A stretch of 64,000 bases of DNA from CAZRWD01 sp964603785 (GCA_964603785.1 CAZRWD010000006.1:80535-144534); one strand, 5' to 3'; positions 35,145 through 43,199 are shown, counted from the first letter of the stretch. The notes: generated from the sequence alone by a model not told the origin. A program made the numbers and translations.

Positions 35145-35897
35145 GTGAGGGTAGCCGTCGCGACGCTCTTCCCGGAGCTTTTCGGGCCGTTCCTCGAGAC
35201 CGGCGTGCTGGGCAGGGCGGTGGCCTCCGGACTGGTCTCCGTGGAGTTCGCCGACATACGGGCCCACGCGGTCGACCGGAGGGGCTCGGTCGACGACTAC
35301 CAGTTCGGCGGGGGGGCGGGAATGCTGATGCGCCCCGAGCCGCTGTTCGGGACCCTGCGGTCGATACCGTGGCACCGGGGGGCGAGGGTGGTGCTCATGA
35401 CCCCCGACGGTCGCAGGCTCGACACCTCCCTGGCGAGGGACCTCGCACGGGAGGACGGGATGATAGTGTTCTGCGGGCGATACGGCGGGGTCGACGCCCG
35501 GTTCGTGGAGAAGGCCGTCACCGACGAGGTCAGCATCGGGGACTATGTCCTCGCGGGAGGTGAGCTGCCCGCGCTGATACTCATGGAGACGGTGGCCAGA
35601 TGGCTGCCCGGAGTGCTTGGCAGGATGGAGTCCGCGGAGACGGACAGCTTCGCGACCGGCCTGCTCGACTATCCGAGGTACACCAGGCCGGCCGGATTCG
35701 AGGGCGCCGGGGTGCCCGAGGTCCTGCTCTCGGGCGACCATGCCCGGATCGAGGACTGGCGGTTCGATGCGGCCCTGGCCAGGACCATGGAGAGAAGGCC
35801 CGACCTCCTCGAGGGCGTCGAGCCCGGGGAGGCCAGGAAACGTTTTCTGGAGGCGGTCAGGAAGGCCGCGCGCACGAAGGAGCGGGAAGATGGATGA
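35145..35897 (+). CDS. trmD: tRNA (guanine-37-N1)-methyltransferase TrmD
   Basis: A 250-residue SPOUT methyltransferase starting at GTG. It shows the hallmark DYQFGGGAGMLMRPEPL, the trefoil-knot SAM-binding loop FCGRYGGVDARF and SIGDYVLAGGELPAL, then DYPRYTRP. It methylates G37 of tRNAs next to the anticodon to prevent frameshifting. The last 8 bases overlap rplS (ATGGATGA). Confidence 0.96.
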   Translation: MRVAVATLFPELFGPFLETGVLGRAVASGLVSVEFADIRAHAVDRRGSVDDYQFGGGAGMLMRPEPLFGTLRSIPWHRGARVVLMTPDGRRLDTSLARDLAREDGMIVFCGRYGGVDARFVEKAVTDEVSIGDYVLAGGELPALILMETVARWLPGVLGRMESAETDSFATGLLDYPRYTRPAGFEGAGVPEVLLSGDHARIEDWRFDAALARTMERRPDLLEGVEPGEARKRFLEAVRKAARTKEREDG

Positions 35898-36240
35898 GAT
35901 CCTCAGGATGGCCGAGAACAGGCGGCCTGCCGAGGGCGTCGGCGAGTTCGGGCCGGGAGACAACGTCAAGGTCCACTACCAGGTCGTCGAGGGTGACAAG
36001 GTGAGGATCCAGATCTTCGAGGGAGTGGTGATCTCCCGCCGCGGGGGCGGCGCCTCGGAGACCTTCATCGTGCGCAAGATATCCAATGGCGTGGGCGTCG
36101 AGAGGATATTCCCCCTCTGCTCGCCCCGCGTGACCGCCGTCGAGGTCGTCAGGCGCGGGAAGGTCAGGCGCGCCAAGCTGTTCTTCCTCAGGGAGAAGCG
36201 CGGGCGTGCCGCGAGGATCAAGGAGAAGCGCTCCTTCTAG
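35890..36240 (+). CDS. rplS: 50S ribosomal protein L19
   Basis: A 116-residue L19 with GDNVKVHYQVVEGDKVRIQI, FEGVVISRRGGG and the conserved C-terminal SPRVTAVEVVRRGKVRRAKL, followed by the basic tail. It lies at the subunit interface. The start is inside the trmD end; GGGAAG precedes the ATG. Confidence 0.96.
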   Translation: MDEILRMAENRRPAEGVGEFGPGDNVKVHYQVVEGDKVRIQIFEGVVISRRGGGASETFIVRKISNGVGVERIFPLCSPRVTAVEVVRRGKVRRAKLFFLREKRGRAARIKEKRSF

Positions 36241-36865
36241 CCCGTGCATCTCCCGCCTCCGGTTCGACGAGCTGGAGGCCGGGCCGGGCGTACTGGCCGC
36301 CGGCATTGACGAAGCAGGCAGGGGCCCCCTCGCGGGGCCCCTCGTCGCAGCCTGCGTCATCCTACCCCCGGGGCTGGACATCGAGGGGGTCGACGACAGC
36401 AAGGTCCTGTCCGGGAGGGCCAGGGTGCGTCTGGAGGCCGTCATCCGGGACCGGGCCGCCGCGGTGGGGATAGGGATGGTGGAGCCGGGCGAGATAGACG
36501 CCCTCGGCATGACCCGCTCGGTGCTCCTCTCGTTCGAGAGGGCCGTCTCGTCCTCGGGCCTTGCCGCCGCCGTCTACCTGGTCGACGGCCTGCCGGTCCG
36601 AGGGGCCTCCTTCCCGGCGAGGTTCGTCGTCAGGGGGGACTCGAGGAGCCTCTGCATAGGGGCCGCGAGCATTGTCGCCAAGGTGTTCCGCGACAGGCTC
36701 ATGGCAGAGGCCGACGCAACGTGGCCCGGATACGGGTTCGCAGCGAACATGGGCTACGGCACGCCAGGGCATCTCGCGGCCCTCCGCCGGCTCGGCCCGT
36801 GTCCCATCCACAGGATGTCCTTCGGCCCTCTCGACAGGATCGCAGACCTTTTCGGAGGCGCATGA
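36206..36865 (+). CDS. rnhB: Ribonuclease HII
   Basis: A 219-residue enzyme that cleaves RNA in RNA-DNA hybrids. Catalytic acids are seen in GIDEAGRGPLAGPLV (Asp and Glu), VDDSK and YLVDG, plus AASIVAKVFRDRLM. The only usual in-frame start near the domain is the GTG at 36206, which lies 35 bases inside rplS in another frame; this makes an extra 32-residue leader before the core. Its stop overlaps yraN (ATGA). Confidence 0.93.
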   Translation: MPRGSRRSAPSSPCISRLRFDELEAGPGVLAAGIDEAGRGPLAGPLVAACVILPPGLDIEGVDDSKVLSGRARVRLEAVIRDRAAAVGIGMVEPGEIDALGMTRSVLLSFERAVSSSGLAAAVYLVDGLPVRGASFPARFVVRGDSRSLCIGAASIVAKVFRDRLMAEADATWPGYGFAANMGYGTPGHLAALRRLGPCPIHRMSFGPLDRIADLFGGA

Positions 36866-37227
36866 GCGAGCTCTCTCAGGGGGCGGAGGAGTTCGCGGCC
36901 GGCCTGATGGTCCGCGGGGGATGGACGCTCCTCGCCCGCGACTTCCGCGCGGGACCCGGCGAGGTGGACATAATCGCGCGCAGGGAGGATCTGCTCGTCT
37001 TCGTCGAGGTCAAGCTCGCCTCGGAGGGGAGCGCGACGATGGCCCCGGAGAAGATCGACCGGCGGAAGCAGGCCAGGATCACCGGGGCCGCCTCGATCTG
37101 GCTGCTGGAGAACCCGCACGACGGATTCTGCAGGTTCGACGTCGTTATCGTGCGGGGGCTGCCGGGCTCCTATCGCGCCGAATGGCTAGAGGACGCCTTC
37201 CGCGCTTCGGGCCGGTTCACGGTCTGA
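36862..37227 (+). CDS. yraN: YraN/UPF0102 nuclease-like protein
   Basis: A 121-residue restriction-endonuclease-fold protein with GEVDIIARREDLLVFVEVKL, the D-ExK core of the UPF0102 family. The biological substrate is unknown, though it commonly follows rnhB, as here. GGAGGC is upstream of the ATG. Last gene of the translation operon; repeat copy A begins about 75 bases downstream. Confidence 0.9.
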   Translation: MSELSQGAEEFAAGLMVRGGWTLLARDFRAGPGEVDIIARREDLLVFVEVKLASEGSATMAPEKIDRRKQARITGAASIWLLENPHDGFCRFDVVIVRGLPGSYRAEWLEDAFRASGRFTV

Positions 37228-37301
37228 TACTCTCCCGGAGGTGGGCGGGATATGCGTTCGGCGCAGGGCCGCGCTGCCGGAACCGGCTGCCGCACTGGGG
37301 C

Positions 37302-37394
37302 GGCGTGTGCGGACAGCCGTGAAACCGTTTTCCAGATGCCTGCCCTGCATGAAGATGGCGATCGGATTTCAACGATTTCAAACCCGAAGGGGTC
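37302..37394 (+). repeat. Dispersed direct repeat, copy A
   Basis: About 93 bp that recur in the same orientation at 43052-43143. The last 29 bases (37366-37394, beginning ATTTCAACGATTTCAAACCC) are identical; the preceding 36 bases match at 27 positions, and the more distal part aligns with one gap. The right end holds a small ACCC/GGGT hairpin. This copy runs into the 3' end of the activase gene, supplying its last codons. The two copies bracket the dehydratase-family block. Confidence 0.85.
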
Positions 37395-38175
37395 TTGACG
37401 GGGGGGGGTCGGCGGAGGCCAGGATGGCGGCGCCGAGAGCTCCGGTGAGCTGGGGATCCGCGGGGACCAGCACCTCCCCGCCGAGCTCCTCGCCCAGGGC
37501 CCGGACGACCCCGGCGTTGCGCGCCACGCCTCCCGTGAAGACCACCCTGGGCTCCATCCGGGAGCGCCCGGCCATCGAGACCGTGCGGCGGGCGACCGAG
37601 CGGAAGACCCCGTTCAGGATCGACGGCACGGGGACGCCGGACTGGAGGAGCCCTACGATCTCGCTCTCCGCGAAGACCGCACACATCGAGGAGATGTCGA
37701 CGGATTCAGTATGACCCTCCACGGCGCCGCCCATCTCGTCCAGCGCGACACCCAGGATCTGCCCGGTGAGTTCGATGAACCTGCCTGTCCCGGCCGCGCA
37801 GCGGTCGTTCATGGCGAAATCCCGCGCCCTCCCGCCTCCGTCGAGTTCGATGAGCTTGGAGTCCTGCCCGCCGATGTCGATGACCGTACGGGCATCGGGG
37901 AGGAGGAAGGAGACGCCCCTGGCGTGGCACAGGATCTCCGAGGCCGCCCGGTCGGCTCCCTTGAAGTAGTTGCGGCCGTAGCCGGTGGCGAGCAGGGTCT
38001 CGACATCCTCCCGCGAGGCTCCCGCCCGCTCCAGCACGCTGTCGAAGAGCAGCCCGGCCGCTTCCGACGGTCGTGTCCCCGTGTCCGCCATCCCGGTCCC
38101 GACGATCCGCGTCCCGTCGAAGAGCACCACCTCGATCGATCTCGCACCTATGTCGATTCCGCCGAAGAGCCTCAT
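37378..38175 (-). CDS. ATP-dependent activase of 2-hydroxyacyl-CoA dehydratases (HgdC/BcrAD family)
   Basis: A 265-residue ASKHA-fold protein. N-terminal GGIDIGARSIEVVLF binds ATP, followed by ATGYGRNYF, DIGGQDSKLI, NDRCAAGTGRF with Cys126, SSMCAVFAESEIV with Cys165, and FTGGVARN. In HgdC the two cysteines of a homodimer hold one [4Fe-4S] cluster, and ATP hydrolysis drives one electron to the dehydratase. It is the last gene of the block and overlaps the next HgdB-like gene by 4 bases. Its final codons (RPLRV-stop) come from repeat copy A, so the original C-terminus may have been replaced. Confidence 0.93.
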   Translation of the reverse strand: MRLFGGIDIGARSIEVVLFDGTRIVGTGMADTGTRPSEAAGLLFDSVLERAGASREDVETLLATGYGRNYFKGADRAASEILCHARGVSFLLPDARTVIDIGGQDSKLIELDGGGRARDFAMNDRCAAGTGRFIELTGQILGVALDEMGGAVEGHTESVDISSMCAVFAESEIVGLLQSGVPVPSILNGVFRSVARRTVSMAGRSRMEPRVVFTGGVARNAGVVRALGEELGGEVLVPADPQLTGALGAAILASADPPPSRPLRV

Positions 38176-39302
38176 CCGACCATCTCCAGGAGTGTCTGTA
38201 TCCTCACTGCGAGCCTCTCCCTGTCAGAATCCGAGTAGTCGGTCTCGATCTTCATGTACGGTATGCCGAGCGTGTCCCTCGAGTATCTCTCGACCAGCCA
38301 GGACTCCACATTGTAGGTGTGGCAGGCGTGCCAGACGAGGTCGACCACGGCCTGCGGCCTGTACCTCTCCGCGAGGCGCCCCAGCAGGTCGAGCCTGCCG
38401 CGGTTCGGAGTCATGCACGAGCAGGGTATCTCGAAGTGCCTCCTGGCGATCGCCTCCAGGGGATCTCCCTCGAGGGAGGACGGTTTCTCCACCGGCTTGA
38501 CCCCCGAGCAGGCCTCCTGGACCACCACGGCCCCACCGCACTCCTCCACGAGCTCCGTGACCTTGAGCGTGTCCCTCGCCGTCGGGCATCCCGTGAGCAT
38601 CACCCGGGGCGCGCCCGGGGCGAACGCCTCGAAGCCCCCCGCGGCACGGTCCCGCACGTGCTCCACGAATCGCTCTAGCATGTCCAGGTGGCCCTCGTAT
38701 CCGGACAGACGATAGCGGACCATGGCGAGCTCGGTGCCCGTGGCCACCGGGGGGTCCTCCGCGCCCAGCCCGAAGACGCTCATCAGGAGGCTCCGCTCCC
38801 TGTTCATCAGTCTGATCGCATCCCGGAGGCGGTCATCCGTGATCTCCACCCCGTAGAACCGTCCCAGGGCATCCGACAGCTTCCTGACCTCGGAGAGCCA
38901 GTGCCCGAAGGCCTCCATCTCGTCCGCCTTCTGCGTGAGCTCCAGGATGTGCTGCGGCTTCCGGTCCGCGATGAGCTCGTACATCTTCTTCTTCCCGTCG
39001 CACGTGGTCTCGGCGACGACCATGTCGCAGACCGACCAGAACGGGCAGCGGTTGGTGATGATGTAGCCGAACGAAGACTTGATGAGCGGGCACAGGTTCG
39101 ACGGGAGAACCGTCTCCGCCGGGGGGATGGTCCTCCTGCTCGCGCCGCAGAGGCAGACCGGGTGGGCTCCTGCGGCGAGTATCACCTCCCTGGGCGTGTA
39201 CTCGCAGTAGATGCCGACGATACCCCTGCCGAGGCGCTTCAGTCTGCGCACCGCGTCGACCTCGGCGGAGATCGAGTTCCTGAAGTACTCCAACGGGTCC
39301 AT
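38172..39302 (-). CDS. HgdB-family protein of the double-cubane-cluster (YjiM-like) type
   Basis: A 376-residue member of the 2-hydroxyglutaryl-CoA dehydratase D family. The cysteine pattern fits the double-cubane subgroup: Cys33 in YCEYTP, Cys71 in NLCPLIKSS, Cys86 and Cys92, and Cys101 in ETTCDGKKKMYE; later LTGCP, EACSG and HACHTYNVESW follow. Double-cubane proteins with a matching activase reduce small molecules such as acetylene or hydrazine in vitro; natural substrates are unknown. It overlaps the activase gene and follows the 489-residue subunit by 4 bases. Confidence 0.9.
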   Translation of the reverse strand: MDPLEYFRNSISAEVDAVRRLKRLGRGIVGIYCEYTPREVILAAGAHPVCLCGASRRTIPPAETVLPSNLCPLIKSSFGYIITNRCPFWSVCDMVVAETTCDGKKKMYELIADRKPQHILELTQKADEMEAFGHWLSEVRKLSDALGRFYGVEITDDRLRDAIRLMNRERSLLMSVFGLGAEDPPVATGTELAMVRYRLSGYEGHLDMLERFVEHVRDRAAGGFEAFAPGAPRVMLTGCPTARDTLKVTELVEECGGAVVVQEACSGVKPVEKPSSLEGDPLEAIARRHFEIPCSCMTPNRGRLDLLGRLAERYRPQAVVDLVWHACHTYNVESWLVERYSRDTLGIPYMKIETDYSDSDRERLAVRIQTLLEMVG

Positions 39303-39306
39303 CAGG

Positions 39307-40776
39307 TCAGCCCCGCTCCCCCTCGTGCAGGTCCGCCCCCGGGGACAGCGAGAACCTCCTGCGCGACTCGAGCAGATCCATGAAGCTCTCCATCCGGCTC
39401 GCGACCTGCTCGTTCAGGCGGCCCGGAGAATAGGGCACGTCGAAGGCGAGGACCGGGATGCCCGCCTCCCTCTCGACGACCTCGGTGAACACCCTCTCCT
39501 CGTGAGGGCAGTGGCTCGCCCCGAAGATCCCGGACACCAGGACGCCCTCGGCGCCGAACCTCCGGGCCTCCCCGGCGATCCTGACAGCCCTGGCGGCGGG
39601 GGATCCAGCCATGCGGTCGTCCATGCAGTTCTCGGCGACTGCGGTCACCGGGCCGGGACCGGTCCGGAGAGGGAGGTAGGAATGCGAGATCAGATAGTCT
39701 GTTCCGGCGATGCAGCCGCCCAGGTCCTCCAGGTGTGTCACCAGCGAGGCGTCGGTGGGCGGGGTCACCCAGTAGACCCTCAGAGGGTCTTCGCCGAAGG
39801 GGGAGGCGTCCGCCTCGATCCTGCGTCGGACGGTCGCCAGGAGGTCGTCGAGCACCTTCACGCTCTCCTCCGGCTCCGAGCAGGTGTGTATCCCGATGAA
39901 TTCGGCCAGCAGCATCTCGAGTCCCGGAAGGGGCGGCCTCCTCATGGAATAGACCATCTCCCTGAGGGCGCGTATCCTTCCCCTGAGGCCGTTGAACAGG
40001 TCCCTGGACCCTGCGAGGTCGTCATCCGTGACGGTCCTCCCGGTAAGCCTCTCCATGGCGCCGACGACCCCGCGCAGCTCTCCCTCGAGGAACTCCACGG
40101 CAGACCTCTGGTGGAGGGTGCCCCCGTAGGGCGTGGTCGCGTACTCCTCGCACGGAGCCCAGGCCCGGTCGTCGAACCTGGCGGCCATCTCCCACCAGTG
40201 CACCGGGATGCCCTGGTCCTCTATGAGCTGCATCACCGCCGAGAAGTCGTCGCAGCACGACCCGACGCCGGCGATGCAGAGGTCGGGTCTGGGGAAGTAG
40301 TCGAGGGTGACCATGGCCCCGAGCGCAGCCCTCACGTAGCAGAGCTCCTCGCCCGCTCCCAGTCTCGAGGCCTCCTCCAGAAGGTGCGGCTCCTCCGAGA
40401 AGCAGGGCGCCCACCAGAGCTCGTCGGCGTAGAATGTCAGGGCCTCGGGGAATGCGTAGGTCAGGACCGGGACCTGGCCGAGGTCCTTCATCGCAGCCAC
40501 GATCTTCATCCCATGCTCCCTGGCCAGGAAGAGCCTGTCCTTCTCGCTGAAGAGGAAGGCCCACAGGCGGAGGGCGGCGGGGGAGTCGTCGAACTTCAGG
40601 CGCCGGAGCAGAGCGTCCCCCCGGCAGGAGTACTCGTAGGGGCTGTAGAGGTACCTCACCCCGCCGGGGATGAGCCGCCTCATGAACCTGCAGGCATCCG
40701 AGTACTCCTCGGGGATTTCCCTGACCCTGGATTCCCAGTCCATCACGCCTATCCTGCGGGCGGAGAGGTCGTCCAT
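39307..40776 (-). CDS. 2-hydroxyacyl-CoA dehydratase-family subunit, long form
   Basis: A 489-residue HgdA/HgdB-like protein. Recognisable elements are YSPYEYSCRGD (about residues 45-55), ELCYVRAALGAM, and PDLCIAGVGSCCDDFSA, with clustered cysteines able to bind Fe-S; the C-terminal domain has SGIFGASHCPHEE and PYSPGRLNEQVASRMESF. The sequence differs clearly from the two other HgdB-like proteins here, suggesting distinct subunits rather than a recent duplication. The ATG at 40776 overlaps the preceding stop (TGATG). Confidence 0.87.
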   Translation of the reverse strand: MDDLSARRIGVMDWESRVREIPEEYSDACRFMRRLIPGGVRYLYSPYEYSCRGDALLRRLKFDDSPAALRLWAFLFSEKDRLFLAREHGMKIVAAMKDLGQVPVLTYAFPEALTFYADELWWAPCFSEEPHLLEEASRLGAGEELCYVRAALGAMVTLDYFPRPDLCIAGVGSCCDDFSAVMQLIEDQGIPVHWWEMAARFDDRAWAPCEEYATTPYGGTLHQRSAVEFLEGELRGVVGAMERLTGRTVTDDDLAGSRDLFNGLRGRIRALREMVYSMRRPPLPGLEMLLAEFIGIHTCSEPEESVKVLDDLLATVRRRIEADASPFGEDPLRVYWVTPPTDASLVTHLEDLGGCIAGTDYLISHSYLPLRTGPGPVTAVAENCMDDRMAGSPAARAVRIAGEARRFGAEGVLVSGIFGASHCPHEERVFTEVVEREAGIPVLAFDVPYSPGRLNEQVASRMESFMDLLESRRRFSLSPGADLHEGERG

Positions 40777-41882
40777 CACGAGAGGCTCTCCAGGAAGGCC
40801 TGAACCCGCGTCCTGGTCCTCTCCCGGCCTCCCCGGGCGTAGTCGGAGTCCAGGACCAGGACCGGCACGGGCATGAGGCGCTTCAACCGCTCGCGCTCGG
40901 CGAACCACAGGTCGCAGAACTTCAGCGCCCTCACCACGAGCCCCTTCGCTCCAGCCTCGGAGAGCTTCGATGCAAGCCATTCGTAGGTGTTCGAGTTGGG
41001 CCTGCAGCGGGAGCACTTCGCTGCATCGAACCATGCTCCGGCAAGACCGGCGGGCGTCATCCCGTCCTCCCCCACGGACGGGAGGCAGGCCTGCAGTCCG
41101 GTGCACCCCAGGGGGAGCATCCCGGCCCCGCACTCCTCCAGCGCTGCCGGGACGCAGTCGTCCTCCAGGAGCATCGGGCTGCCGGTCAGGCCGATGAGGG
41201 GACCGCCTGACACCGGCGGGCAGGTACCGAGGAGTCGCCCGAACGTCGAATCGAGCCCGTGGGGTCTGGTCATGCACAGGAGTGCATGCATCCTGTGGAG
41301 GAGCAGGGGCGGGACCCTGCCTGAGAGTGAAGCCGCCTCCAGCACTTCCGCGGCGCTGCGCCTGTGCCGCTCCCACTCCTCCGCCCTGCCCGGATCGAAC
41401 CCGTCCGAGAGGCCGGAGGCTTCGAGGTCACGGCAGAGACGCCCGGCCTGCGACTGGAAGAAGGCTCTCGCCGCGGTCGTGCGCGTTGCCGGGAGCTGGA
41501 TGTGGAAGACCCTGGCTCCCGTGAAGGACGACAGCTCCTGGAAGAGCCGCCTCGTCTGGTCGCAGGTGTACATCCCCACCCAGGCGTCCACCCTGCCGTG
41601 GACGCCGCAGCCCGAAGAGACGGCTCCCAGGAAGGACTTGACAAGGGGACAGACGTCGGGGCGCACGAAGCGCTCCCCCTCGCACTCCATCTCCTGCACC
41701 GCCCCGGTCAGGGCTCTTGCCGGGAGCATCCCGAGACCCGCTCCGAGAGCCGGCGGGAAGGCCGAGCACAGGTAGCCCAGGACCTTCCCGCCGTTGCTCC
41801 TGTACATGTCGAGGGCGCCGACCCATCCCGCCGCGAGCTCTTCGCACTCCTCCGCCGGCCGGGAAGACGCCCCCGTCGGCAT
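40776..41882 (-). CDS. 2-hydroxyacyl-CoA dehydratase-family subunit, short form
   Basis: A 368-residue HgdB-like protein. It retains DVCPLVKSFLG, MYTCDQTRR (in place of the TTCDGKKK of the double-cubane type), FHIQLPATRT, a TGSP segment, and the C-terminal NSNTYEWL, VLDSDYARGG and RTRVQAFLESL. It probably pairs with the 489-residue protein as a heterodimer like HgdAB or FldBC; this is inference from adjacency and one-base overlap. It lies directly after the methyltransferase gene with no gap. Confidence 0.87.
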   Translation of the reverse strand: MPTGASSRPAEECEELAAGWVGALDMYRSNGGKVLGYLCSAFPPALGAGLGMLPARALTGAVQEMECEGERFVRPDVCPLVKSFLGAVSSGCGVHGRVDAWVGMYTCDQTRRLFQELSSFTGARVFHIQLPATRTTAARAFFQSQAGRLCRDLEASGLSDGFDPGRAEEWERHRRSAAEVLEAASLSGRVPPLLLHRMHALLCMTRPHGLDSTFGRLLGTCPPVSGGPLIGLTGSPMLLEDDCVPAALEECGAGMLPLGCTGLQACLPSVGEDGMTPAGLAGAWFDAAKCSRCRPNSNTYEWLASKLSEAGAKGLVVRALKFCDLWFAERERLKRLMPVPVLVLDSDYARGGRERTRTRVQAFLESLS

Positions 41883-42683
41883 CTAGGCCTTCTCCGCCAC
41901 GATGCGGCAGCGGCCGAACGAGCCCCCGTGAGCCTGCTGCGACATGAACACCATCTCTCCGCCCATCGCCCTGAACAGGTCCATGTCCCATCCGATTATC
42001 CTGAGAGCGTCGAAGGTCAGCTGTTCGGTCAGCATCCGAATGTAGAGGTCGACGCAGCCTGCGAAATGGGGTGTGCAGTCCTCCGAGGAGAGGAGCCTGA
42101 AGCCGCTTTGCTCCAGGAGGCGCTCGTAGCTCTTCTGCGTCTCGACGGAGGGGAACTTCATGAACGAGCAGATCCTGTCCGCCGTCTCGGCGCTCCAGCC
42201 CGCGGGACCCTCGACCCAGTCGGAGAAGGCGATGCGTCCGCCGGGCCGGAGGACCCTCGAGGCCTCGCCGATCATCGCAGCCCTGTCCTCGACGTAGCAC
42301 CAGGCGTCCTCTCCCCAGACCAGGTCGAAGAACGAGTCGGGCCAGGGGATGCCCTGGACGTTCCCGACCCTGTACTCGATTCTGTCCGAGAGGCCGTCCT
42401 CGGCCGTCCGGGCGACCGCCTTCGCGACCATGGCCTCGGTCGCGTCCAGGCCGTATCCCCTTGCACCGCGGGTTCTCGCCAGGAACCTGAGCCCCGCCCC
42501 CAGGGCGGAGCAGAGGTCGAGGACCTTCTGGTCCCTCCCGACTCCGGCGAGGTCGGCGAGGATCGTTGACTGCGCGAATCCACCGACATGGATCTGCTCG
42601 CCCATGATGAGCTCCCAGAGGACACCCTCCGGGCCGCTGTAGACACCCTGGACATCCTTCAGCGTCGCACGCTCGGTTCCCAT
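41883..42683 (-). CDS. SAM-dependent methyltransferase
   Basis: A 266-residue class I methyltransferase. Motif I is VLDLCSALGAG (residues 54-64), then GYGLDATEAMVAKA, motif II VWGEDAWCYVEDR and motif III RVLRPGGRIAFSDW. An N-terminal GEQIHVGGF lid resembles sarcosine/dimethylglycine and related N-methyltransferases, but the acceptor is unknown. GGGAGGGG precedes the ATG. It is the promoter-proximal gene of the dehydratase block, followed with zero spacing by the 368-residue subunit, so its product may be the substrate or cofactor of the reductases. Confidence 0.87.
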   Translation of the reverse strand: MGTERATLKDVQGVYSGPEGVLWELIMGEQIHVGGFAQSTILADLAGVGRDQKVLDLCSALGAGLRFLARTRGARGYGLDATEAMVAKAVARTAEDGLSDRIEYRVGNVQGIPWPDSFFDLVWGEDAWCYVEDRAAMIGEASRVLRPGGRIAFSDWVEGPAGWSAETADRICSFMKFPSVETQKSYERLLEQSGFRLLSSEDCTPHFAGCVDLYIRMLTEQLTFDALRIIGWDMDLFRAMGGEMVFMSQQAHGGSFGRCRIVAEKA

Positions 42684-42785
42684 TTCCCCTCCCGCTCTCC
42701 GGGCTGGCGCCCGTCGATCTCTTCGCGGGCCGGGCTGGTCAGATTCGGAGACAGCCTCCGTGAGACCAGGGCCGCACCCGCACCC

Positions 42786-42806
42786 GGAGGCCCGGACCGG
42801 GCCTCC
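42786..42806 (-). promoter_or_regulatory. Perfect hairpin in the methyltransferase leader
   Basis: A 9-bp perfect stem (GGAGGCCCG with CGGGCCTCC) and a 3-base loop, about 100 bases upstream of the methyltransferase start and downstream of its predicted promoter. No U-tract follows. It could be part of an attenuator, a riboswitch-like leader or an mRNA-stabilising element; no known riboswitch signature was recognised. Confidence 0.5.
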
Positions 42807-42878
42807 ATGCCCGGTCTCAAGCCTTGATGCGGACTGCGGCTCTTCTCATCCCGGCCTCCTCCGGAAGGTGTTCGGGGG

Positions 42879-42907
42879 AAGATAGGGCACCTCGATAACA
42901 ATAGCAA
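42879..42907 (-). promoter_or_regulatory. Predicted promoter of the dehydratase block
   Basis: Minus strand: TTGCTA (42902-42907) and TATCTT (42879-42884), spacer 17 bases, each box 4 of 6 to consensus. It would give an untranslated leader of about 190 bases before the methyltransferase gene. Confidence 0.5.
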
Positions 42908-43051
42908 CCTGCTAGGATATCGTGTCGCTCAGGGTTCCTCGCCGGCGGGAGCGACGGTCCAGGGATGCGCTCACCTCGTTCGAACCGCAGGCCTCCAGAA
43001 GATCCGCCCCGGGGTCGGATCGTGGGCGGAGACCGTATGCGGCAGGGGAGC

Positions 43052-43143
43052 GGTCTGTGCGGATCCCTGGAACCCGTTCTGCAGATGGTTGTCCTGCATA
43101 GAGATGGTGATCGAATTTCAACGATTTCAAACCCGAAGGGGTC
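43052..43143 (+). repeat. Dispersed direct repeat, copy B
   Basis: Second copy of the repeat at 37302-37394, same orientation; the 29 bases at 43115-43143 are identical to copy A. It ends 6 bases before the comM -35 box and lies outside any gene, opposite to copy A, which overlaps the activase end. Confidence 0.85.
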
Positions 43144-43149
43144 CGAGGC

Positions 43150-43178
43150 TTGCAGGTCGCGGGTTTCACGGCTACACT
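43150..43178 (+). promoter_or_regulatory. Predicted comM promoter
   Basis: TTGCAG (43150-43155) and TACACT (43173-43178) with a 17-base spacer, about 22 bases upstream of the comM ATG. It abuts repeat copy B. Confidence 0.5.
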
Positions 43179-43199
43179 GGATGGAGGGAGGTGCGCCAC

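Larger units (their letters stand above)
42684..43199 (-). other. 516-bp gene-free region with leader, promoters and repeat
   Basis: No convincing coding frame on either strand. From left to right: a roughly 190-base untranslated leader of the methyltransferase gene with a strong hairpin (42786-42806), its promoter (42879-42907), about 145 bp in which I see nothing (42908-43051), repeat copy B (43052-43143), and the comM promoter (43150-43178). Confidence 0.6.

Noticed and set aside
42659..42907. An 82-codon minus-strand frame in the gap before the methyltransferase.
   Set aside because: Arg/Pro/Gly-rich without motif, and it would overlap the methyltransferase start in another frame; the region is better read as an untranslated leader.
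37302..43143. CRISPR array formed by the repeat with GATTTCAACG.
   Set aside because: Only two copies, 5.7 kb apart, with similarity that extends far beyond a 30-base unit and decays on one side; no spacers and no cas genes.
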